A stretch of DNA of 64,000 bases from Brevipalpus yothersi (Eukaryota > Arthropoda > Arachnida > Trombidiformes > Tenuipalpidae), in assembly GCA_003956705.1 (NCBI GenBank), contig QZCP01000282.1, positions 1-64,000 on the forward strand, given 5' to 3'. The position numbers and the translations under genes were made by a program. Below are positions 1 through 12,829 of the stretch, one piece after another. The notes beneath the pieces are model-generated. The model made no database searches. It was not told where the DNA came from and was given only the letters and a program-made list of their open reading frames with translations. Positions within the stretch are counted from its first letter, which is position 1, and every line of letters begins with the position of its first letter.

Positions 1-415
1 GAATGGAGAAATATTCAGATAGAATTAATTTTATTTCGAAAAAAGGTGCAAATATCACAGATTGAGGAGAATCATGGAGATGGAGATAAAAGGAGCTTTT
101 CGAAGTATCACTTCCTCATATTTAAACAAAAAAACTGGAAAAGTTTGAAAGCTCTCGCTATGTATTTTCCCACAGAATGGTAGAAATGTCATGAATAATG
201 ATAATATTCACAAGATGAATTCACATTTTATGTTATACAATAGATTTATGTATTTATATATATTAATGGCTTTCGGGCACAAATCCACAGTTGAAAGGTT
301 ATGGCACCAGGATCATGTTGTGATCAGATCACAATCATCCATCATCCATTATGAACTGGAAACATTGAACTTGATCTTGAAATCTATGATAAACGTGGGC
401 AGTAGTTCAGATAAT
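1..415. other. 3' untranslated region / downstream flank
   Basis: This AT-rich stretch lies 3' of the receptor stop codon. A 76-codon plus-strand frame at 191-421 has no recognisable protein features and overlaps the stop region of the receptor; I do not call it a gene. Part of this segment is probably the receptor 3' UTR. Confidence 0.5.
30..35 (-). terminator. Candidate polyadenylation signal AATAAA
   Basis: On the minus strand this reads AATAAA, about 380 bases past the stop codon. It is the only exact AATAAA I see between the stop and the window edge. AT-rich DNA gives such hexamers by chance, so the real 3' end could lie beyond the window. Confidence 0.3.
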
Positions 416-1751
416 TCATAGATCATTCGACTTGATAGCTGAACTGACAATGTGAGAACCAGAAATTTTGGCATAAATATTTTTCGGTCTACCACCAGTG
501 TTACTGTTGGATACAGGACGTCTGGAAGTTCTTGGAGATCCTATTGATGCTTTATTTGAAATTGTTGCCGCACTCGGATGACCAGAAGATTGATTCACTC
601 TGGATCCAGTGCCAAATGATAACATTGACCTCGTATTATCACGTATTATCGCCGGAAGCTGTTCATCTGATCCATTCAATATGTGAATATTGGTTGGATG
701 TGACTTGACATCTGAACATACAGCAGGAGATGTTGAACGATCAATATTGTTTAAAGATGATTGTTGCTGATATATTTTTGTCGTTCTCATGCCACTGCCA
801 ACACCAGCAGCGCCATTATTAATTGGCACCTGAGATTTTAAAATATTCAATTGTTGATGATAACTATTGGGCAAACCACTTGACATGGACATTCCGTAAG
901 CGTCTTCCGGTATACACTCATACAAATGATCAGGACCGCTCAATTGATTTCGAGCATCAGATCGCAGGGTGGCACTAGTGGCTCCACTTCCTATTCCGTA
1001 AGGATGATAACGGTGATGCGGATGCTGAGGATATCCGAAATGATTATCACTTGAATTTTCCATCAACGATTGACTTTCTGATGGTAGGCCATCTTTATTC
1101 CGATCCCTTCGATTGTCACCATCATTATCATCATCATCCTCATCATCTTCCTCCTCTTCATTATCAGCATCACAATATGATGGTGTATTCTCTCGCTGAG
1201 ATGATGATACAAAACGCTGAGGACCAGTATTGACTGAGGTTGCTTTTCGTATAGCAGATCCTAGTGGTGATCCTGTGTTTGGACCGATCATCGGTTGTCC
1301 AGCTTCCAATTGTGCATCATCATAATCACCCAGTCCCAGTGTGGATCCCTTGTAGGTGGCATAGTATGGATACTGTGTTACTTGGGGTGTTGTGGGTGGC
1401 GGCATGAACAGGCCGACAGCAGTCCGATCTTCGGGAATCATCGGTCCACATGGCATGGTCATCGCTGGGGACGCAGGTGATGATCCTTTAACTCGGCCAC
1501 AATTTCGTATCGAATGATGGCCACACGTACACCAGGTTAACCAGCGGGTAGAACCAAAAAAGCGGCCATATTCGTTACGCACACAGCCATTACATACACA
1601 TTGATAGGTGAATATCATCAGAGCAAGTAGAATATTGGCGAGTGCAAATGAATAGGCTATCATTAAATTTGGCATAAAAAGATACCAGACACCAAAAGTC
1701 CAGCATAATGTTAGGCCACACAATACGGCAAAAGAACCTCGTGCCCATGAT
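416..1751 (-). CDS. Cirl: Exon 9: helices 6 and 7, cytoplasmic tail and stop
   Basis: The acceptor ATTACCACAG joins AG from exon 8 with A to make Arg984, followed by SWARGSFAVLCGLTLCW (TM6, about 987-1009). TM7 is about 1012-1034. The family's juxtamembrane motif follows: Val-Arg-Asn-Glu-Tyr-Gly-Arg-Phe-Phe, with cysteines at 1035, 1037 and 1040 that could be palmitoylated. The tail runs to residue 1428. It has Pro-rich and Tyr-rich parts, a strongly acidic run near 1178-1198 and many Ser/Asn-rich segments. The TGA stop is at 418-416. The final residues are Lys-Ser-Asn-Asp-Leu, not a class I PDZ ligand. The frame stays open upstream of the acceptor, but that extra part is intron. Confidence 0.95.
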
Positions 1752-4551
1752 CTGTGGTAATAGGGAAAAAAGAAAGACACAAAAATTAACAATTACTAAT
1801 ATTACATTCAATTAGAGTTCTTTTTTTGAAAGCTCATTTCTTTTATTCCACTGTTCCATGTGTGTTCACTTTTTTTCATGGGGAAATTAATGAATGCACT
1901 TTTACGGAGGGATTTCAAAGCTGATCAAAGCTCAAATAACAATTAGTTTGAAATTCAATGTGTGTATGTGTGTACCAATGTGTAATGCGCATGAAGAAGC
2001 AAGATTAAAAGTATCATCAATTTATTCCCTAATTTTCGAAGGATTTCTGCTGGAGCCCATCGAGCACTCTAGCTATGTGTATGTGTGTATTTCCTGTTCC
2101 ACTGAACACTCAAGTATTGATCTCATCAATTAGAGAGAAACATATCAAAGTTTAAATGAACCCTAAATTTGATACTATTGTGCAAGTGATACAGTTACAG
2201 TCTATGGATAAATTGTTTGCACAATAATAGAGGAGAGAAAAAGTGTGGTAAGATTATCGAATGAATACGGATTTGGTCAAATCTCTCCAATCTTTTGAAG
2301 GAAAACTGAACCGGAAATGAAAATTTAGAACAAATGTGAGGACAAAATTAAATGAATGAATGGAATTAAGTTGGATAAAAAACAGGGGAGGAAATCATTT
2401 CATGATGAAATGATTTCATCTGTTGATGGTGGAAAAATTATTTCAAAATTAAAATCTGAAAAAAAGGTGTGAGTTTAATGGACAGGAAAGTGAACACAGA
2501 ATAGGCAAATTTGGAAGAAAGATTTGATTGTGTGTAGGAAGCTGTAATTGTATGGAATTTTCTTTATCCATAAATTTGCATCATCATGCAAAGTTGATGA
2601 AATTGTGTGGAAAATCTGTTCTACTTGATACGATGGTTTCTCTCACAGGATCTGGTTAAATTACACCTTTTCTGAAAGCAATTAAAGTGATCCAAAGCAG
2701 TGAGTGAATATGGTTCTCTCCTAGAATATTAGCAGATAATATTCATATGGATCATGAGACACAGGCATTTTCAAGTCTATCATCTTCAACTTTTCGAAGC
2801 TCACAATACACAAAGTTTTCCGGGGAAGGAAATTGAAAATGAGATTCCATATCTTCAACGTAGGCTATTGGGTTTTCATGATTTTTCATGAGAGTCATCT
2901 GCTAATTTCCTCTGGATTGATTCTGAATTTCAGTAGAAACTAGTACAAGAGAACACCAAATGGAAGCATGAATGGAATGCTATCAGACAGATTAACTTTG
3001 TAAGATGATGCGATTTATTTCGATTTATTCATGCTGAAGGGAGAGGAAGAGAGAGCACTTGCAGTGATGGAAAGAAATACGCCATATTTCCTCAGGATCA
3101 TGTCTCTCCGGATAGAATTGGATTTCTAATTCTCTAGATCAATATTAATTCAGAGACAATCATCGATTATGCTTTTTATATGGATAAAATCCCAACACAT
3201 CATCAAGAATGCAATCTAAGCTCATCAATATCTTATGAGTTTGCTTTCATCTCCAATCTAGCTACGATGCTAAGCTCGAGAAGCGAAATTGGATGAGAAT
3301 CTTATGAAAAGTACATTCACAATTGATCAACTGCACTTTGTTCATCTTCAAAGAGAAAGAGAGAAAAACAATCATGACAAACATTCTTCGGATTGATGAT
3401 TGATTCAAGAAGACGTATTCCAACACAATAATGCAGTCAAGACATACATGAGTAGATAAAGAAGAAGAAAAAGATGTAAGTGAATAGAGAAATAAAGAGA
3501 GAATGTGCAATAGAAAACAAGATGCAATCTTATTCCGTTCCAATAATACACACAGATACACACTGGAAATGGTGTCTTAGGTAAACGAAGGATGCTCGAA
3601 ACTTGTCCTTATTTTCAGTACAAGTGTGCATCACTCAGAATAGCCTCTTCTTCTTCCACTCATTTGGGTACTATGGGAGATCGAAATGAATTCACATCTT
3701 AACTGAACCTAAATAATTACACAAAGGTTTTGGCGAAAGAATCGTTCTCAACAATTTGATGAGAATATTCCGTCAGAGACAACTGCCATTGCATCTAGAC
3801 ATCCCCTCAAATGAGAATGACAATGTCGGTGGATGTATAACTTAGCAATCCATGCGAGGTTCCCATCGATACCAGAGAAGAAATTCAAATTGAATAGAGA
3901 CTCATTATTATTCGTCTAAATTAACTGGAAGGCCACAATGAAGAGATGTACTTGAATGTATGGAGAATCGAATAGAGAGGATAGAAGAGGGTGGGAAAGT
4001 GAGAGAGAGAGAGAGAGAGGATCATCAAAAGCCTGGGTAAAATTATTCAAAAGGTTTTCTCTCTCTCTCATCGAGTATCAGGATGAAGAATTGAAAGGAG
4101 AAACTCTGATTGCATTCGGAGTACTTGTGTCAAAGGAATTCCAATTTGAGCAGAAAATTTGTCTTCTTTCATTTCATATTATACAAGATTTCGATCACTA
4201 AGTGCCAAGAGATTCAACATTTCATGAAGAATGAGTGGAAAATTGAATGATGACTATGTTCTTGCCAAACAAAAATTCATGATCATACAATCTGTAAAAG
4301 CAACAGGCAGGCTGTTCATAAGCAAACGCCTCTGGAAACTAGGATGAAGAATTCGAGGAATTTCGTATTTCAACCTATTCAAGATACTCTCGCTTTCTCT
4401 CCTACTATACTTCAATCTACACGAAGCTTCCGAAATTCTATCAATTCCCCAGTTGATCAATCTGGTAATAATTCATCCTTCTACCATAGTGTCGTAAGAT
4501 TTTCCATTAGACATATGAACAATAATATGGATTCTGTGACAAGAGAGTTGA

Positions 4552-4608
<57 letters not shown>

Positions 4609-7600
4609 TGAGCACTAAAATTTTCACTCAACCAGAGGGTCTTATGTGAGCAGGGTAAAATTAATTAGGGAACCTTTTGAGCTCAAAATCGAAAGCTTGT
4701 TGAAGCAGGAGTAGAAGATTGGATTTACTGGTACAAAGTGAAGCAAAAGTAAGTATGTTTACGTTTGTTCGAAAATGATGTGAGCTTTGAAAAAGTTAAA
4801 GAAATAGGGAAGACCTCTGGGATAGATGGATGGAAGAAAATGAATCAAGGTTCTCATGGAGGATGAAGGATGAAGAAGAAGAGGAGAACCGATCCATAGA
4901 GGAAAGATAAGGATGAGCAGGTAATAAGAGGTAAAAGTGATGTGAGAAGGGTAAAAGGAGAAAGAGAAGAAATATCTTACATAAGCTGCTTATGGCGTGC
5001 GATTAGTATTGCTTGGATTCTGAGGAGCAAGATAGATTCGATTCCAAATGAATATAAATATCCACGCAAGCGTCATGCATGATGAGGATGAGGTAAATTT
5101 CGAAGAAACAAGAGAGATAGAACGCGATGAGATGAAAGTGGAAAAGATTGAAGAAAATTGGCGGGAATAACAGTTACATCAAATTGTGTATACACACATA
5201 TTCCACCAATTGCAGTAGGTGAAGAGATGACGATCCATGCAAATGATATTAGTGAAGAGAGAGAGAGAGAAAGTGGAATGGTAGAGGAGTTAATGGTAGT
5301 GTTGATGGCAATCATTTCCATGCATAGTGGATTTCCGATTCAATTGATGAGTCCAGTTAAGTATGGAAGGCAAGTCAATTAGTTATGCAATAAAGAAGAG
5401 AGAAAAAGAAGAAGAGAGAAGAGTGAGAAAATAGAGTGGAAAAAAAGATGAGCATAGCAAAAACCAAACAGTCATAATGAACATAGAAATTACTCAGATG
5501 GGAATGAACAGACTGGAGTATACAGAGAGCAACAAGCGAATAATATAGATCAGAGAGATCAGATTGAACAGAGAAAAGATATCAAATTGGGAAAGTAGCT
5601 TGATTCACAAGAACATTTCATGATACAGTGGGGAAAGTAATCAATTTGGGGACAATTTTGATGCGTGAACTTTTTTAACATGGCATAGGAAAAGATACAC
5701 ATCGCTCAGTGATCACGATATTCCAGAGGTAACATGAAACCATTGATCATGAGTATTCCTGGATAGCACACATGATAGATACATCGAATTCAAACTGATT
5801 GCTGAAATGGATTCCCATGAAATACTTTTGATGAGCAAAATTAGTTTCGACTTTCGGCAGATATCGAATTGACTTCTTGAAGGTACATTCAATCGATATC
5901 CCGAAGTCAACTAAAGTTCATATGAATCACATGAACTCGATGAGAATTGCTGGACAATGTACTAGATAAGTGGTACACATGAATGACGCTTGAACACAAA
6001 TTGAACTCATAATACAACAGGAATAGAACATGGAAAACTTACCTGATTCGTTTGATTTTGTCTTGATGTTTGACTTGTTTATGGAGAAAAGGCGAAGACA
6101 TGGTCCGACATATAGTACATTGAGCAATGATCAAGCAAATAAAATTAGATACCAAGACAATAATCACAGGTACAATAAAAGACCAGAGAGCTATTTTATC
6201 AGCCAACCAGCAGCACACAAGTGGACCAAATTTTCCATTTCCGGTTCCGTAGGCATCAAATGCGAATACAATGGTCAATACAATGTCCACCAGCGGAAGG
6301 CCGTAAGAGAGAACAAAATACAATGGCAGTCGTGAGCTATCGGGCTCAAAAATTTCCACCAACATCAAGTATAAATGAAGTGCTTCGATGAGCATCCACA
6401 TAAAAGTGGCAAGTAGAAAATAATGTAGTATACAGCCAATAACGGTACATATTAGACCAGAATTGGTTTGATCGATTCCAAAGATGAATATCATTTGGAC
6501 CACAAGTAAGCATAGGCACAGATTGGTGTGGATACATGTTCGGTCTGTACGAAGATTTCTGTGTATATAAAGTAAGACAATAAGGAAGAGAGAAAGAGAA
6601 TCGAATTAGTTTTAATGTGTTTGGCGTTAAGTAAGCAAAGAGGAAGAGATGGCAAAAGAGAGAAAGTTCCAATATACGAGGCATCATGTGTGCATGTGGA
6701 CCATTACTCAATTGAAATAGAATCAGATGGAAGTAAATAAACGTAGACAATCGATAAAGAGGAAGAAGGAAAGAAGAACTAGAGAAGTGAATCAGAAATC
6801 AAATTGTGAAGCTAGGCTAGAAGATTACTTCCATCAACACTTGGATTGTGTGTGTGTGTGTGTGTGTTGAGAGAAACATTGAACAACATCATGAACAGTA
6901 AAGTGTTTTGTTCCACCAATTCGGAAAGATTCGCTGTTTGCTATTCGATCATATATACGAAGAGAAAGTATATCATCTTCGAATGGAAAGTTGTTCACGA
7001 ACAGTTCCATCATTATGTGTGGATGGAAAAAATTCTGATGATTCTACTTTCTCTGGAGTATATCAAAATTTCAACATGAATCTTGTATACCAACTCTGGC
7101 ATGATTTGATTGCAACAAGTTGACCGATAGCTGAGAGAAAAAGAAATCTTCTCCATCAGGAAGATTCGATCAGAAGAAGTTGATCATTTTTTTTTTCGAT
7201 GAAAAAAAACAAGGTTTCTGTTGGAAACATTAAGATAGTCAGGAAGACTAAGGAAAAAAGTGTCCAAGATACTTTCTCAGCATGCGAAGTTCTTCTTCGG
7301 AAGTTCGATTAAGGTGATAGTTCCGATGTGGCCTAATCGATGAATGATTATGTCATCGATCACCAATTTAGCTTTTTTTTTCAAGATAGTTTGTCTTCTT
7401 TTTCTACTTCTTTTACTCACACACATCGTCTCTCGGATGATCCAAATCAAGAAGAGAAAAGTCAAGCAAACCAAGGTGACTGAGTTTCTCTCTCTCTCTC
7501 TTTCCATCTCTCAAGTATTCTCACAGTCTCATCTCTTCTCTCGGATGTTGCCTCTTCAATCTTATTGCATTCACACTCACTTTCTCAACTCAGCTTCCTG

Positions 7601-8546
7601 ACTGGACTATTGGAAAGAGACATTTTCTCTCTCTATCTCCTCCTTCTCCTTCTCCTTATCCAGTACACAAAAATCCCAAGTGATCCTACGAAATAAAACC
7701 CTAATTGACTTAGTATACTTTCTTTCTTTCTTTCTCTCTCTCTCTCTCTCTCCACTCCTCATCCTTTCATTTGGTCTCTTGTATCATTTTTCTTCTTCAC
7801 TTGGTCTTCTTTCTCCCTTTCTCTTTTCATTCACTTTCATTTATTTTGTCCTTTTCCTTTTTCTCACATCTTTTTGTTTTCTTCCTCCTCATCTCAGCTG
7901 GTATACATTATTGCATCCATGGATGTGAGCAGTAAGATTGTGTGCGCTTGAATGTCTGTGTAGGTCTATGGTGAAGCTCTATTCTGGTGAACAATTGGGT
8001 GTATGTACACAGAACATTGTTCCATCTGTATCGTTCAGGATCACTACCGTTTGTTTTGTCCACTGTATTTCGAAATGGTTCATTTTTGTATCATCATTAT
8101 TGGTTACCATTGTTATTGTTTGTCCAAAATCTTACTCAAATGGCTTCCCTGGCTAGGCTGTGGACACACACACACACACACAATCTATGGGGAGAAATTT
8201 TTTCGAAGTTCAAGATCAATCGATTGAGGCAAGCTGGAACAGAGTATTCTTTTCCCTAGAATATTCGGAAGGATGGCATAATTTTCATGATCATCAAGCG
8301 AAATTCAAGTACATATACAGCCTTCCCGAAAGCATAAAGTGGATCAATACAATCATAATCAACACTCTTTCAACTCTTTCCAACACCAAGCTATAGTTTT
8401 CCACTCTTGAGAATAATATGATTCACGTCATTATATCGAAACATCATGTTCAAAAAGTTTCTCTCTCTCTCTCTTTCATGATTCTTGGGTCCATTCTGAT
8501 TTTAGTCGGAAGTAACTGAAGCCCATTTGTCACTGAGCTCATTACA

Positions 8547-8585
<39 letters not shown>

Positions 8586-9220
8586 TTCACAACAACATCA
8601 TCATCAATATACACCCTTTTTGAACAAGCTGTATAATCATTTAGAGGATGCCGAAAAGCTTTTCCATCACTTTTTCCACTTTTCTCTCTCTCTCTCTCTC
8701 TCTCTTCATGCACTTATACACACACGGTGAAATGAACTTCAACTTGGCGTTTCATATGATGCTGTCCATGCTGGAAATAAGAAATGGATCGAATCGAATC
8801 GAAAGTTACATGATGAAGAAGAAGAGAAGAAAAAAGGATGACTGACTTTTCAGAAGGCATCTCATCAGTGATAAATGAGTTGAGAGTGAAAAATATATGA
8901 AAGCGTATATTTCTCATCATATTTTTTTGCAGTCATCCGAAACCTTTAGTCCCCCAAAATTTTCTCTCTTCCAATTCATCTGAAAAATATTCTCAAGAGA
9001 GTAACATTTTTGTATCCACAAACAGGCAGGCATGTAAATACAGAGCGAGAAAGAAAGAGAAAGAGAGAGTAGAGGAACTTCTCGATTACAATCTTTCCAA
9101 ATGATGTCTCAGAAGGCTAAGATTTCAATCTCACTCTCTTATCCAACAATCTCTTGACAGGATTCAAGAAGATTGTCATCAGTGGATGAGAGATTTATTT
9201 GTCCGTTTGTCTTAGAGCCT

Positions 9221-9278
<58 letters not shown>

Positions 9279-12200
9279 TCTCCTCATCTACACCCTGCAA
9301 AACGTTCATCCACTGGAACCATACACACATCTTCCAGGGGCTTACTTCATCACCTCGAATTCTCTACCCTCTTGAGTATCATTTATCTGTGTTAGAAAGT
9401 GAGAGGAAAAGATTCAAAGACGAACGAAATAAATGAAAAAGGGAAAAGATGAGCTTAACCATAGAGGAGAGAGAGAGAGAGAGAGATATTCTCTTTCTGG
9501 AATAGAAGGCAACTGGATTCATGAATGCAGGATTGAGGGGTGGCAGGTCCAAGCGGAAAAAAGTCCAGGAGGAATTGGGGCTTTCAATACTCATTTCACT
9601 CTTTTCTCACATGGCCCAGTGAACCCCCCTTCTCTCTCTCTTGTCAGAATATCCGAAGCAATCCAGAGTGGATATGTCTGTATATATATTTGGGTATACA
9701 TATATGTGTATATATACCTTACGCTAAACTATTACTATGATGTGCCCAACGAGGCGTTGTTGTTCTCACTATTCCCTTATCCAAAGTGTGCAGCGGGCAA
9801 CTGACAGAAGAACGCTCAAATGTGTGTGAATGAATGGAAGAGGCGAAAATGTGAGATGAGGATGCTGTGAAAAGAGATGGCTATGGAGCGCGCAACTAGT
9901 CCAACATCCTGGTGAATCCTGTAACTATGACTGTTGATGAACACGTGTCGAGACTTAGGATCAAGCGATACGTGCTCAAATATTTTCCATAGCTTCACAT
10001 ATGCATTTTGCCACTTTACTATGCCTGGCTATGATCTGTCTATCTTCTAGATTGATCCTGTTCATGCCAAAAAATGGATAAGTTTCTCGGAGGGCTCTCT
10101 ATTATCTATGGATTGAGCATATTTACAATTATTCCACACGATCGCGTGCTAACGAGTCCAACTGATTAGGGGGAGTGAGTATGCTATCGTGGTGGATTGA
10201 TCCATGTTATATATCCAAGTGTGTGTATGTCTATGGGGCAGAATATGTTGATTCACTTCTTTCTCTCTCCCTTTCTTTTTTCTGCTCAACATCCTCCTGT
10301 TGGATAATGTGAAATTGGCCTTATGCAATGATACCTAATATCAACATCATTTGTCCCGATTGTGCTTGGAAATGAAGTTCTCAGGGCAGTATTGCACACA
10401 TACACACACACATACACAATTGATTTAGAGGTGGCCCAGTATTTTGCATCCAAATTGAAATGAGATGGTGATTGGTGACATTCTAACTGTTGCTGAGTAT
10501 ATTTACATTGGACATAAATTCTGAGTGAAAGAGAGAGAAAAGAAAGAAGAAAGAAAAGTTTGCTGAGGCTTCCGAATGATTGGTTAGACCCAGATCAATG
10601 CAACTTACAAACTTGTGCCTCGAGCATATCGGCAATGTATGATCTTTGGATTATCAATAAATATATATATATGCATGTTGTAAGCTGTAGCCACAGAGGA
10701 AGGAAAAACGGTAAATTGGCCGAAAGCTGATGTGTTCTCACACTCACACACATACATTTTGCATTGAGATCTTGTCAGAATGTGCATACAAGTTGAGCTT
10801 GAAAGAGAGAGAGAGAGGAAAAGGAAGATGGAACAGAGATGTGATAGGAAATTTGTGGGCCCAAAAAAGAGCGTCCATGAAGCTGCTGGCAGGATGTTCA
10901 TTGCTCGTTGAGAAATCGAGGAGTTCAAAATGGAATGTTTGAAATTTTTTTGACTAAGATAGAGTGAAAATTGATTGTCAAATATAGAAGGACGCCAAAT
11001 CATTACGATCGATGAGTATATGGTCCACATCATCATAGAGAAAGACGGTATAGATCAGTTTGAATGATCACACAACTTACTTGAAAAGTAAAAAAGTGGC
11101 CAAACTGAGGCCCAAAAAGATAGATGAGATCATACATCCAATTTGAACGATGTTGTGGAACAAAAGTGTAGAAGTTGTGGATATTGTTTGCTGTTTAAAG
11201 AGAGAAAAGATGAACCGGTAATTGATATTGTTGAGTAGAAAATTTAAGCATGCTGAGCTATACTTTTATAATCAACCATTCAAGGTTTTTTTGCTAATAT
11301 ATTCCGTATTCAGATCTTACCTCATCACCGGTAATATCCATAAGAATGGCAAAAGTATTTACATGATCACATTCACAAACAGTGTGAGTCTGATTAGTTT
11401 GAATTAATTGGCACCCATTGAGCGATGATGTCGGATGTGTGGACCAACGTCCTTCCGACCAATAAGCACATCGTGCATTGGACACATTATGAAGTAATAA
11501 GTGTTTAAAAGTTATTCTGCTCATTATTCTTCTCGGCGGAGGAGGCTGAGCATGTAGAGCAGATTGACTTGGTGGTGATAGTATGAAAGAGCCATCACGA
11601 TAATTACCACCAGAATGAACGGAATGTATAAATTGTCTATAACCATAATGGCCATGATGGAACCATCGATCCGAAGATCGTCCTGTTATCAAGCTAACCA
11701 CATCACTATTCACTATAGTTGCCAAATAGGAGGTCTCATAGTCTCGAGTCACATCATCCTCCGGATCAAGAAGTATATCCATCTTGGAATATATTATGGA
11801 TCCTATTTTGATCATATTGTCATGAGTCAATTGCAAATATGATCGCCCATCTATATGAATATTGGCTCCTGATGCTGATGATCTGGACGATGATGTGGAA
11901 TGAATGGAGCTTGATGCTGAATCCCAAATTGGTAACTGGATTCCTTCATCACTGACTCTGTCCATCGGAAGCGAATGTAGCGAAACATCTAGTGAAAAGA
12001 GAAAATAATAATAATAATAACAGAGTTAATCATCAAGAATTTGGATACATATACACAGACTTGATTTAATCGGTCAGATAAGCTCTTGTATTCGGATCAA
12101 GCTCTCGAAAAATCAATCATGGAAGTTTTTTCCACCACTCACAAAAGAAACAGGACAATAAAACTATTGAAACATCTGTTGGAATAGAAAGTGAAGGCCC

Positions 12201-12779
12201 TTCAAAGCCATGATAAAAAAGTCAAAGTCATTTATCGTTGATCATCATACTGAATATCTAATTTCAATTTTTCATCATTCATCTGAATAGTGAGAAGAGA
12301 ACACATCATATTATCAGTCCTCCAAAAGAGAGGAGAAAGAGAAAGTTTGATATTTTTTTCCTCTTCCTTCTCATCATTCAAAGTATTCGCTATTCTTTCG
12401 ATAACTTTTTGACCAAGTATCAAATGACGAAGAGAAAAAAGCCATTGGAAGATGGAAAGTACTTTGGAAGATATGTTTTCACCGTTCAAAAGAATCAATT
12501 TCGATTGAATGGACATTATTGGTGGTTCCTAAAAGAATATACATCCAAACCTCTAGGACTAGTGAGTAGATAAAAATTGGAAGCCAAATTCGTTCAAATC
12601 ACTCCTCTGGACTATTTGAGGCTCTCTCTTAGCTGCGTGTGTTTGTATGGATATGTTTCTCTATTACAGATAATCGCTCCAAAAGAAACTTTCATCTTCT
12701 ATTCATCTTTTTGACCGATAAAAGTCTGTTTCTCCGTTTTTTATTCCATCCAATACACTGGTCCACATCAATGATTTTC

Positions 12780-12829
<50 letters not shown>

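Larger units (their letters stand above)
1752..6042 (-). other. Cirl: Intron 8 (TM5 to TM6)
   Basis: 4,291 bases bounded by GTAAGT and ACCACAG. It holds a GA microsatellite at 4554-4604, smaller GA tracts near 3998-4018, and a perfect 13-base-arm palindrome at 2391-2417. I find no coding exon inside it. Confidence 0.85.
6559..11080 (-). other. Cirl: Intron 7 (TM1 to TM2)
   Basis: 4,522 bases bounded by GTAAGT and ACACAG. It holds GT repeats near 6847-6867, CA near 8164-8182, CT runs at 8550-8583, 8683-8705 and 9226-9274, and TA-rich stretches near 9680-9720. The reading frames here mostly code Ser-Leu or Arg-Glu repeats and are not genes. Confidence 0.85.

Noticed and set aside
191..421. 76-codon plus frame at the window start
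   Set aside because: It overlaps the receptor stop on the opposite strand and has no protein features.
7680..7928. Hydrophobic plus ORF (Phe/Leu/Ser-rich)
   Set aside because: Its membrane-like look comes from CT/TTC-rich intron sequence.
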